From JASGCP01 sp965263285 (GTDB lineage: Bacteria > Bacteroidota > Bacteroidia > Chitinophagales > Chitinophagaceae): a stretch of DNA of 64,000 bases. The DNA is taken from positions 1 through 64,000 of the forward strand of contig CBDHHD010000004.1 in NCBI GenBank assembly GCA_965263285.1. Direction: 5' to 3'. Position 1 is the first letter of the stretch. Each line of letters begins with the position of its first letter. Both the position numbers and the translations under genes were made by a program. The notes under the pieces are model-generated. The model was not told the origin of the DNA and did not search any database. It saw nothing but the letters and a program-made list of their open reading frames with translations. Below are positions 26,279 to 33,655 of the stretch, in pieces.

Positions 26279-27871
26279 ATGATGCAAAAAGAATCCATTG
26301 CTTATAATTATATTGAAAATTTTTCTGCGTTGATATGGCAATATCTTCAAAATAACCCACAGCTATCTACTTTTTATTCGTATCTTCCCCATATAGAAGA
26401 AATAGAAAAAGTAATTGAAGAAAGAAACAAATATCCTTTTTTTAGAGAAGCATGTGTACAAGCATTACAAGAACAATATAGTACCCTTTCTTCTTTTGAT
26501 ATAGAAAAAAAACAAATTCAACAACTATTAAGTAATGGTACTTTTACCGTTACTACAGCACATCAACCTGTTGTTTTTTTAGGGCCTTTATTTATGATAT
26601 ATAAAATAGTGCATATTATTAAAATGGCAAATGACTTAAAAGTAAGATATCCTCACTATCATTTTATACCTATCTTTTATATGGGTTGTGAAGATGCCGA
26701 TTTGTTTGAGCTTAATCATATTCATATTCACCGCGAAAAGCTATCATGGAATACACAACAAACTGGTAGTGTGGGTAGAATGAAAATTGATGATGATTTC
26801 TTACAAATGATAACAACACTATCGTTGATGGTAGCAACCGAACCACAAGGACAAGAGCTTATTCGTCTATTTAAAACAGCATATCAAAAGGGAGTGTCTA
26901 TTCAACAAGCTACTTTTTATCTTTTGCATGAACTATTTGGCAAAGAGGGACTTATTGTTCTTATTCCTGATAGTGTTATTGTAAAAAAAGTATTTATGTC
27001 TATTATAACCAAAGAGTGTTTTAGTGGTTTCTCTCATAAGGCTGTTGAATATAATGTGCAAAAGTTTACAGATATGGGCTTTAAACCACAAACAGCGGGA
27101 AGAGAAATTAATTTATTTTATCTGTTAGATAACCACCGAGAAAGAATAGAGCAAACACAAGAATACTGGGAGATAAAAAAACTACATATACAATTTACAG
27201 CAGAAACATTAGAAAATGAAATACAGCAACACCCAGAACGATTTAGTCCGAATGTTATTCTGCGACCTCTATTGCAAGAAACCATCTTGCCGAATATAGT
27301 TTTTGTAGGGGGGGCGGGGGAATTGAGCTATTGGCTTGAATTAAAAGAGGTATTCAAACAAGCAACAGTACATTATCCAATGCTTGTATTGCGCAATTCT
27401 TTTCTTCTTGTGCCTTCTGCTATACAGCAACAAATAAATGCACTAGCGTTGCCTATAATAGATTATTTTCAATCCAAAGATCATATAGGTAAAATATGGT
27501 TATTGCATCATCATAAATACCAACCCTTGCAAACAGAAATCAGCATGATGAAACAATTTTATAATTATCTTGTTACAGAAATAGCCAAAGAAGATACCTC
27601 TCTTGCGCAACATACACTTGCACTGCAAGCGAAAGCGATTGACCAATTAGAACATTTAGATGCAAAACTATTAAAGTCTATTAAACGAAAGTATGAGAAA
27701 GAAATAAATAGCCTTATGATTATTAAAGAACAACTATTTCCCTATCATTCATTACAAGAGCGAATAGAGAATTTCTCTTATTACTATGCTTGCAAAGGAG
27801 ATATGTTTTTAAATGAGATCTTAGCCAATAGTAATTCTTTTAATGGTTTGTTTACGGTGATGCCTTTTTAA
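26279..27871 (+). CDS. bshC: Putative cysteine ligase BshC (bacillithiol synthesis)
   Basis: Proposed to add cysteine to GlcN-malate in the last step of bacillithiol synthesis, a thiol made by many Bacteroidota and Firmicutes. The protein is 530 aa, the usual size. It has TTAHQPVVFLGPLFMIYK near residue 95 (family TGxQ..f.GPLY..yK) and CEDADLFELN near 140 (family EDHDF.E.N), then a long helical region. A His-Gln replaces the Firmicutes Gln-Gln, as in other Bacteroidota. bshA and bshB are not in the window. The start is the first of two adjacent ATG codons. Confidence 0.88.
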   Translation: MMQKESIAYNYIENFSALIWQYLQNNPQLSTFYSYLPHIEEIEKVIEERNKYPFFREACVQALQEQYSTLSSFDIEKKQIQQLLSNGTFTVTTAHQPVVFLGPLFMIYKIVHIIKMANDLKVRYPHYHFIPIFYMGCEDADLFELNHIHIHREKLSWNTQQTGSVGRMKIDDDFLQMITTLSLMVATEPQGQELIRLFKTAYQKGVSIQQATFYLLHELFGKEGLIVLIPDSVIVKKVFMSIITKECFSGFSHKAVEYNVQKFTDMGFKPQTAGREINLFYLLDNHRERIEQTQEYWEIKKLHIQFTAETLENEIQQHPERFSPNVILRPLLQETILPNIVFVGGAGELSYWLELKEVFKQATVHYPMLVLRNSFLLVPSAIQQQINALALPIIDYFQSKDHIGKIWLLHHHKYQPLQTEISMMKQFYNYLVTEIAKEDTSLAQHTLALQAKAIDQLEHLDAKLLKSIKRKYEKEINSLMIIKEQLFPYHSLQERIENFSYYYACKGDMFLNEILANSNSFNGLFTVMPF

Positions 27872-27898
27872 TTTTATAAGTATCGCTATAAGAAGTGC

Positions 27899-28426
27899 CT
27901 ATGTAAAGAATATAGTTTCTATTTCTTTGTGACCTATGGCTATAAAGTTGAGGTTTATTTCTGGATACATTCTATGAAGTCTAGCTTTTGCAAGTTCTAT
28001 TTTATCGGCTATAAATACAAAATAATATTTATCATAGATATTGGTAATTCTAAAAAAAGTTTTTAAAGTGCTTATAGAATCGTTAACTTTTTTTTCTAAG
28101 TCTACTTTTCGAATATTGTTGAGTTTTGTAATATTGAACTTTAATTCTATTAAAACAACATTTGATTGTTTGTTGTTATCTATAATGCCAAATACAATAT
28201 CCATACTACTTGGAGTAGGTTTACAGCCAATATTATTTGAGGTTCTATCTAAGTTAATAACTTTATAATTTTTAGAGAAACAAAAATCTGTTTGAATAGC
28301 TTCAATATTTGAAATCTTATTTGGATTTAAATCATTAGGATTATTTATAATATTATATAAAGTATCTTCACATAAATACTTGTTTGTGTCGTGAAAATAT
28401 TTTAAATAATTATAGTCGTATAGCAT
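27899..28426 (-). CDS. PD-(D/E)xK nuclease-like partner of ATPase, function unknown
   Basis: A 175-aa protein I do not recognise as a named family. It has an arrangement typical of restriction-type nucleases: Asp76 in PSSMDIVFG followed after 18 residues by Glu94 and Lys96 in VVLIELKF, with a possible upstream helix Glu at 42. The strand pattern fits a PD-(D/E)xK core, but this is a reading by eye. It lies 12 bp downstream of the ATPase gene on the same strand, almost certainly co-transcribed. The pair resembles ATPase plus nuclease defence modules. The alternative is a subunit with no catalytic role. Confidence 0.6.
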   Translation of the reverse strand: MLYDYNYLKYFHDTNKYLCEDTLYNIINNPNDLNPNKISNIEAIQTDFCFSKNYKVINLDRTSNNIGCKPTPSSMDIVFGIIDNNKQSNVVLIELKFNITKLNNIRKVDLEKKVNDSISTLKTFFRITNIYDKYYFVFIADKIELAKARLHRMYPEINLNFIAIGHKEIETIFFT

Positions 28427-28438
28427 AATTCATTAGAT

Positions 28439-29767
28439 CTATATATCAATTCCGTATTCACTCATTGTGTCAAAAGCTTTGTTGAATTTTTCAAATATTT
28501 TTTCTATATCTAAACCCACATGTGTAAAGTTGTACTGAAATTCATTTTCAGATTTTTCAGCTAAATAGAAATTACAATTACTATGAATCTTTTCTTTTTG
28601 ACTAATAAACTTAATTGCGCTTATAAAATCTGGGTTATGACTAGCAATAAAAAACCTTGCTCCTATTTGCTTTTGAATATATACAATTATTTTTGCATAT
28701 TCAACTATCCACTGGGGATGTAAATGTGCTTCGGGTTCATCCATAAAAATAAGACTATGCTTATTGATAGAGCCATTTTTTAATAATATTTGAAGTATAG
28801 AAATTTGTTGTATGCCACTAGCTATTTCTAATAGATCAAATTTTTTATTATCCTTTCTTGTAAATATAAATTTGTCACTAAAATTCTGTTTATTATATTT
28901 TACTTCTCCTTGCATAATATCTATTATAGAGGTGTTGATGTTGCTATAACATTCGTTTAATGTAGTTTCTTCTTTCTCTAATAGATTATTTAAATCATCC
29001 CATAATGGATATTCCCCATAAATGCCAATACATTTAGGAGTGTCAATATGCATAACACTCCTAACTAAATTTGAGATGCCTATTTCTCCTTGAATTAAAT
29101 TTTTATCATACTCACTTATAGAAAAATATTTAGGGATTTCTTTTATATTTAAAATGTCATCTAATAAGTTATTAAAATATTTAATTGGTCTATTTGACAA
29201 ATCGTTGTTTGTTTTTTTTAACTCTTCTTCTAATTTATTAAAAAGAATCAAAGAAATATCGCTTAAATCATTTATTTCAGTTGCTACTTCCTGTGCACTT
29301 ATACTAGAATCTTTTTTTATATTTTCAATAATTCTTTTTAGTCTTAAATTAATAGTTTTATTGTCATTTTCTGTACATACATTCCATTGCTCTATTAATG
29401 ATTGAAGTGTTTTTTTAAAATGATCTACATTTGTTTCTAGTTCAATTATGTTGTTTGATTTTTTTATCATAGAATATAATGATCTAGAACTCGATAAGAA
29501 TTCATTTTTATCTATTTTTCTAAAAAACTCAAATAATAAAATATCACATATATGATTAACTTCCCTTGTGTTTTTGAAAAAATCTTTTAATACTAATGTT
29601 TCAAAATCAGTTGCACATTTTAAAAAACTATAGATGAGTTTTGCAATAGTTGATTTACCTGTGCTGTTTAAACCACTTACTAAGGTTATCCCATCTAAGA
29701 TAATATCAGCATGATGAATAGCTCTAAAATCTTTTATTGTTGTCTTCAATGTGTGATTGGTTTCCAT
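28439..29767 (-). CDS. SMC/ABC-like AAA ATPase (OLD/AAA_21 type), probable defence ATPase
   Basis: A 442-aa cytoplasmic ATPase of the overcoming-lysogenisation-defect / AAA_21 group. Walker A is GLNSTGKST (32-40) very near the N-terminus. A long helical middle region follows (about 50-300). The signature ASGIQQISIL precedes Walker B LIFMDEPEAHLHPQW (Asp343, Glu344), and the switch histidine is in ASHNPD (about 376). There is no TOPRIM domain after the ATPase, so it is not a classical OLD nuclease; nuclease function may sit in the small downstream partner. Both genes are on the minus strand between + strand housekeeping genes. A MITE fragment lies about 30 bp upstream of the start. Confidence 0.82.
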   Translation of the reverse strand: METNHTLKTTIKDFRAIHHADIILDGITLVSGLNSTGKSTIAKLIYSFLKCATDFETLVLKDFFKNTREVNHICDILLFEFFRKIDKNEFLSSSRSLYSMIKKSNNIIELETNVDHFKKTLQSLIEQWNVCTENDNKTINLRLKRIIENIKKDSSISAQEVATEINDLSDISLILFNKLEEELKKTNNDLSNRPIKYFNNLLDDILNIKEIPKYFSISEYDKNLIQGEIGISNLVRSVMHIDTPKCIGIYGEYPLWDDLNNLLEKEETTLNECYSNINTSIIDIMQGEVKYNKQNFSDKFIFTRKDNKKFDLLEIASGIQQISILQILLKNGSINKHSLIFMDEPEAHLHPQWIVEYAKIIVYIQKQIGARFFIASHNPDFISAIKFISQKEKIHSNCNFYLAEKSENEFQYNFTHVGLDIEKIFEKFNKAFDTMSEYGIDI

Positions 29768-29796
29768 TATACAAAAATAGACATTTTGCCTTACCT

Positions 29797-29956
29797 AAAA
29801 AAAACTTTGCCCCACATTCTCGCTGGTCGTTCCGCGCGCCTTTTTTTATAACGCTCTTTATCTGAGGGTAGTCCTCATTAAATATTTCCTATTATTTCCA
29901 TGTTTATATTTATTTAATAATTCAATGCTTCCAGCGCCTCAAAAAAAGATGTAGCC
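29797..29956 (-). repeat. MITE-like family, left half, inverted
   Basis: Reverse complement of the element's left half, ending in an intact terminus CAGCGCCTC...GATGTAGCC at 29956. The right half and central palindrome are absent. It occupies most of the gap between the ATPase and purU genes. Confidence 0.75.
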
Positions 29957-30041
29957 AGTGTATTCTAAATGTAATAACAAAAAAATTTTATTATTATATT
30001 TTTTTAAGTAATTTGCTTAAAATTAAACTTAAAAAAATTGT

Positions 30042-30881
30042 ATGTATACATATACACTACTTTTTCAATGTGAACAATACTATGCTATTAGACCTCGTTT
30101 AACAGGATTTATTTTAGATACAGGAGGACAAATTACAAACTTTCAAGAATATGTAGAACCATGTGCTTATTTTTGTCATGTTCGATGGGAATCAGATAGA
30201 GTATATGAGCGAAAGGATATAAGTTTTTTGGAAGAAGAATTTAAAGGCATTGTAAAGTTTAAAAACTATGAAGATGTGCGAAAATTAGTGTTATTTACTT
30301 CTAAAAACATGTTAGTGCCATTAGAAATTATTTCAAAGGTAGAAACCAATGTATTCCCTTACACTAAAATTGTAGGGATTGTTGGAAATACAGATACTTT
30401 TAAAAAATACGCAGATAAATTTAATATCCCATTTTATCATACGACTACTGAAAACAAAACAACAGAACAATATGAGGATGAACAGATAAGAATTGTGCAA
30501 TCGTTAAAGCCTGATTTTATTGGGCTCGCCCGTTATATGAAAGTTGTTTCATCGCGCTTTATAGATCAAGTAGGATGTCCAATTATTAATATACATCATT
30601 CTTTTTTACCTTCCTTTATAGGAGCTAATCCTTATGAAGAAGCATATAATCGAGGAGTAAAAATTATTGGTGCTACTTCTCATTTTGTAACGCCCGAATT
30701 AGACGAGGGGCCTATTATTGAACAAAATACAATAAGGGTTCGTAATGGCTTTAGCATTAATGATTTAAAGAAAATGGGTGCAGATGTAGAGAAAAACACT
30801 TTTGCACAAGCATTAAAAAAAGTATTAGAGTATAAGGTATGTATAGGATTTTGTAAAAAAAGAACGATAGTTTTTGATTAA
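30042..30881 (+). CDS. purU: Formyltetrahydrofolate deformylase
   Basis: Releases formate from 10-formyltetrahydrofolate, balancing one-carbon pools for purine synthesis. The 279-aa protein has an N-terminal ACT-like regulatory region (1-80) and a formyltransferase fold. It carries the family stretches NIHHSFLPSFIGANPY (about residue 185) with catalytic His, and GATSHFVTPELDEGPIIEQ with catalytic Asp. Length is normal. The C-terminal tail (CIGFCKKRTIVFD) fits the family. Confidence 0.93.
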   Translation: MYTYTLLFQCEQYYAIRPRLTGFILDTGGQITNFQEYVEPCAYFCHVRWESDRVYERKDISFLEEEFKGIVKFKNYEDVRKLVLFTSKNMLVPLEIISKVETNVFPYTKIVGIVGNTDTFKKYADKFNIPFYHTTTENKTTEQYEDEQIRIVQSLKPDFIGLARYMKVVSSRFIDQVGCPIINIHHSFLPSFIGANPYEEAYNRGVKIIGATSHFVTPELDEGPIIEQNTIRVRNGFSINDLKKMGADVEKNTFAQALKKVLEYKVCIGFCKKRTIVFD

Positions 30882-30912
30882 ATTTATTAGTGCTTTATAT
30901 AATTTATTTTGG

Positions 30913-31025
30913 CATTGCTAATTAAATATAGCTGCATTCAAGGTTTAAGTACAACACTTTTATGAAAGATAAAAATCAAGTTGAGCCTTATGTGAAATAT
31001 ATACATCTATATTTAATTAGTAATG
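30913..31025 (+). repeat. Second small repeat family, copy 1 (113 bp, with terminal inverted repeats)
   Basis: Its ends are a 19-bp inverted pair with one mismatch (cattgctaattaaatatag and its near complement at 31007-31025). The inner sequence recurs in reverse at 32967-33076. It lies just left of the peptide island. No coding potential. Confidence 0.75.
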
Positions 31026-31072
31026 TCTAAAATCATTTTTTGTAAATATCTATTTTTTGTATGTTTGCATTG

Positions 31073-31095
31073 TTCCTCACGCTAAATTTAGTTAT
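31073..31095 (+). repeat. Left inverted repeat bounding the peptide island
   Basis: This 23-bp sequence is the inverse complement of 33385-33407 with one mismatch. The core is ctaaatttagttat next to a cctcac outer part. Together the pair bounds a segment of about 2.3 kb. Confidence 0.7.
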
Positions 31096-31238
31096 ATGTT
31101 GACATAATTGATGTAAATTATTGATAAAAAATTAATTGTATCGATTTTAATGGCATTTTTAACGGGAGGAAGATTTGTTGTAATTTGAATTTGTAAATAA
31201 CAGCTATTTTTTTATTAAAAATATCTTAATTTATTTTT

Positions 31239-32000
31239 ATGGCTATTACTGATAAAGATTCTTTAAATGCTGATAAAGTTTTTTTTGTAGGTAGACCGTT
31301 ATCAATTGTTATGGATTTAGTGGGTTGTAGTAATGTGGAAAGTCTTAAAAACAAATCTATTCTTAATTGTCCTGGGGGGCCTAGTACGGCAACAAAAGAG
31401 TTATTACATTTGGGTAATAATAGTGTTGCGGTTGATCCTATGTATGTAAAGACTCAAAAAGAGTTGCAAGAGATTAGCTTAAAAAATTTCGAATTGATAA
31501 AGGCTAAACACGAAGAAAAGAAAAAGCAATTTTCAGACTATTCTCTATCAGATGAGGCATTTGATCGGCTTGTTAATGTAATGAAAAAGACTTTTGCTGT
31601 TTTTATCGAAGACTATGAAGAGCACAAGAAAAAAGGCCATTATATAGTTGCTAGTTTGCCCAATTTACCTTTTAAAGATAATCAGTTTGATATATGTTGG
31701 AGTACTAATTTATTGTTTATATATTCTCATAAAAAATATGGAGGAGGGGCTGTCTTTGATTCTTTATCATATCAATGGCATGTGGAAAGTATTTTAGAAA
31801 TTTTAAGAGTATCTAAAGAGGTATATATAGTACCTGTATCTAAGCGATATACAGATGAATCGTTTATACATCATGACTTTCTGTCCCCTATGTTAACATT
31901 GTTGCAGGAAAAGAATTTTTCTTTCAATATTACTAAAGTTTTGTCGCATGGTATAGTTGAACACGAACATGAATTGTGTTTACATATCTTTCGTAATTAA
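31239..32000 (+). CDS. SAM-dependent methyltransferase-like protein
   Basis: A 253-aa protein with a class I methyltransferase fold. Motif I is LNCPGGPSTATKELLHLG followed by VAVDPMY (acidic end of strand 2, about residues 43-70). The post-motif LPFKDNQFDICWSTNLLF lies near 143-160. A long charged helix insertion (about 75-130) separates them. The pattern matches a widespread uncharacterised group with GGPS in motif I; the substrate is unknown. It sits in an island with a cysteine-rich GG-leader peptide gene and may modify that peptide, though a 640-bp gap holding a MITE separates them. Confidence 0.7.
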   Translation: MAITDKDSLNADKVFFVGRPLSIVMDLVGCSNVESLKNKSILNCPGGPSTATKELLHLGNNSVAVDPMYVKTQKELQEISLKNFELIKAKHEEKKKQFSDYSLSDEAFDRLVNVMKKTFAVFIEDYEEHKKKGHYIVASLPNLPFKDNQFDICWSTNLLFIYSHKKYGGGAVFDSLSYQWHVESILEILRVSKEVYIVPVSKRYTDESFIHHDFLSPMLTLLQEKNFSFNITKVLSHGIVEHEHELCLHIFRN

Positions 32001-32116
32001 ATCTTGGGTTGTAGATTGATTAGGAGAGTTTGAATGTATCTGTTTATTTAATTCATTCATAGTAATTTAAAATTCGTAACTACTCAGGTAGATTAATAAA
32101 TTTATTGGAGAAAATT

Positions 32117-32521
32117 TGGTTATTGAAATAAGCATAAATATAGAAATAATAGTGAGTCCTCTGATGAGGACTGCCCTCAGATAAAGAGCGTTATCAAAAC
32201 GAGGTGAGCGAAGCGACCAGCGAGAATGTGGAGGCAGAAGTTTTTATATATGAATCGTTATGATGAGCATTAAAGTATTTACATAAAAGATAATTATGAA
32301 TAAGCTCATCATAACGATTCATACCTAACTGCCTCCCATTCATTCTCGATAGCGTAGCGAGCCGTAGTTTTGTAGCTCTTTATCTGCAGGCTTGATTTTT
32401 TCTTTGTTTTTTCTTTTGTATCAAGACAAAAAAAAGAAAAAGATATAAAAAATGAGTATGAACCTATACATGAGTAGTTGCCATTTATTAAAAACCTCTT
32501 AGCACCTTAAAAAAGGATGTA
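32117..32521 (+). mobile_element. MITE-like element, copy D, left terminus lost
   Basis: Colinear with the intact copy A from the aaataatag region on, including the central palindrome arms and the right terminus (agcacctt...ggatgta). The outer 30-40 bp on the left are missing. It lies between the methyltransferase and peptide genes and has probably separated a former operon or moved regulatory DNA. Confidence 0.78.
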
Positions 32522-32639
32522 TTCCAACAATGCTACTTTCTACATAATTGTTAAAAGTAAAATAAATTTTGTTACTTGTTTTTTTGTTGTAATATTGCTT
32601 TTGGTTTTTTATTTTTTAATCTTTAAATTTTTATTTTTT

Positions 32640-32846
32640 ATGAAAACAAAAATATCTCAATTAGGTTCTCCTTTAGAGAGAAGTGAATTAAAAAATGTTA
32701 ATGGTGGTAATATTTCATGTAATGAAATTTGCAAAGCAGATGAGAAGTTATGTTTAATATTATGTGATTTTACTCCTACAGTTAGTAAACCATTATGTAC
32801 ATTAGCTTGTAGCAAAGTGTATTCATTTTGTAATTCTTATTGCTAA
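32640..32846 (+). CDS. GG-leader cysteine-rich peptide precursor with twin CX3C-X6-CX3C motif
   Basis: A 68-aa precursor peptide. Residues 1-23 form a double-glycine leader, with ERSELKNVNGG at the cleavage side, as in Bacteroidota bacteriocin-type and RiPP precursors. The predicted 45-residue core has cysteines at 27, 31, 38, 42, 53, 57, 64 and 68, spaced X3-X6-X3-X10-X3-X6-X3, so it is two copies of CX3C-X6-CX3C with the last Cys at the C-terminus. CX3C pairs joined by a short loop are the layout of alpha-hairpinin peptides. The frame is open upstream to 32517, but the ATG at 32640 is the proper start since homology to GG leaders begins there. No C39 peptidase transporter is in the window. 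A secreted toxin, bacteriocin or signal is likely. Confidence 0.78.
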   Translation: MKTKISQLGSPLERSELKNVNGGNISCNEICKADEKLCLILCDFTPTVSKPLCTLACSKVYSFCNSYC

Positions 32847-32865
32847 TTAAAGGTTGTTTAATAAA

Positions 32866-32930
32866 TTGTATCTATTTAATTTCATAAGTATCATTTATAT
32901 AAATAATCTTATGAAATTAAATAGATACAA
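32866..32930. repeat. Perfect 23-bp inverted repeat downstream of peptide gene
   Basis: Arms at 32866-32888 and 32908-32930 are perfect complements around a 19-base loop. It begins 20 bp after the peptide stop. The stem is AT-rich, with TTGTATC at the base and no long T-run, so it may act as a mRNA-stabilising hairpin or weak terminator, or be a mobile-element relic. Confidence 0.7.
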
Positions 32931-32966
32931 AAATAAAGTAAAATGCCATGTTTAATTCTTTTTTGG

Positions 32967-33076
32967 TATTGCTAATTAAATATAAATTTGTGTATTTGCA
33001 ATAAAAAATAACATAAGATTCAACTTGACTTTTATCTTTCATAAAAGTGTTGCACTTAAACTTTGAATGTAGCAGC
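32967..33076 (-). repeat. Second small repeat family, copy 2, inverted
   Basis: The inner 60-70 bp (caacttgacttttatctttc, then cataaaagtgttgcac) is the reverse complement of the repeat at 30913-31025 with a few changes. One terminus (tattgctaattaaatata) is kept; the other is lost. With copy 1 it flanks the methyltransferase and peptide genes. Confidence 0.72.
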
Positions 33077-33236
33077 TAAAAAAAGTTTCTATACATTTTA
33101 GGGTATTAGCAGGCTTTAACAGATCTGTTATTGAAGCTATAAATCCTAATATTATAACGTATCTTCCTGGAAAATTTAATAATAAAATCTGCGAAATGCC
33201 TTTGTAGCATTGACTTTACAGAAAAATAGCATTAAT
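33077..33236 (+). other. Unrecognised open stretch, possible gene relic
   Basis: From about 33080 a frame is open for about 40 codons and ends at a TAG near 33208. Its translation includes FRVLAGFNRSVIEAINPNII. There is no start codon in a good position and no recognised family. It may be the remains of a transposase or of a gene cut by the neighbouring repeats. Confidence 0.3.
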
Positions 33237-33383
33237 TTTTAGTAACTATTTAGGTTCTATATTAATATTTTATTTATTTTTGCATGATTACTTATTTATA
33301 GAAATACAAATTGGGCACAACAAGTGTTGACTTTTTGGTTAAGGAGCTGAGTGAGTTAAAGCTATTATTTTCTACACTTGAGG
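33237..33383 (+). pseudogene. IS66 left-end relic
   Basis: Almost identical to 44634-44770: the non-coding left end, the same start region and the first codons of an IS66-type transposase (V-D-F-L-V-K-E-L-S-E-L). The match stops abruptly at 33380 after the equivalent of TLE, where the island's right inverted repeat begins. Confidence 0.8.
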
Positions 33384-33384
33384 C

Positions 33385-33407
33385 ATAACTAAATTTAGTG
33401 TGAGGAA
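33385..33407 (-). repeat. Right inverted repeat bounding the peptide island
   Basis: Inverse complement of 31073-31095 with one mismatch. It immediately follows the IS66 relic. Confidence 0.7.
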
Positions 33408-33425
33408 AAATTTAGGTTACTAAAA

Positions 33426-33631
33426 GGCTACATCTTTTTTTGAGGTGCTGGGGTGTATTTGTGTTTTTGTAATTACTCAGGTATAGGTTCATCATTTATT
33501 TTTTATATCCTTTTCTTTCTTTTGTCTTGATACAAAAGAAAGAAACAAAGAAAAAAAACAAATACTAAATTATTATGAGTAATTACAAAAAACATAAATA
33601 ATTCCCCAGCACCTCAAAAAAAGATTTAGAC
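33426..33631. mobile_element. MITE-like element, short derivative E (206 bp) with both termini
   Basis: Starts GGCTACATC...GAGGTGCTGG and ends CCAGCACCTC...GATTTAGAC, so both terminal inverted repeats remain, but the left half and central palindrome are deleted. The middle keeps the cttttgtcttgatac / gtatcaagacaaaag type palindrome. No target duplication is seen. Confidence 0.75.
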
Positions 33632-33641
33632 ATTTTAGCCG

Positions 33642-33649
33642 TATTTTTG
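33642..33649 (+). promoter_or_regulatory. -7 promoter box of lipB, very close to the start
   Basis: TATTTTTG fits TAnnTTTG. Transcription would begin about 6-7 bp downstream, at or next to the ATG at 33656, giving a leaderless or nearly leaderless mRNA. The box overlaps the upstream in-frame TTG, which argues against that TTG as the start. Confidence 0.45.
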
Positions 33650-33655
33650 CTTGTT

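Noticed and set aside
27899..29767. Calling the ATPase pair PARIS, Septu or Gabija
   Set aside because: The partner shows neither TOPRIM nor HNH motifs and the ATPase lacks a fused TOPRIM domain, so no named system fits from sequence alone.
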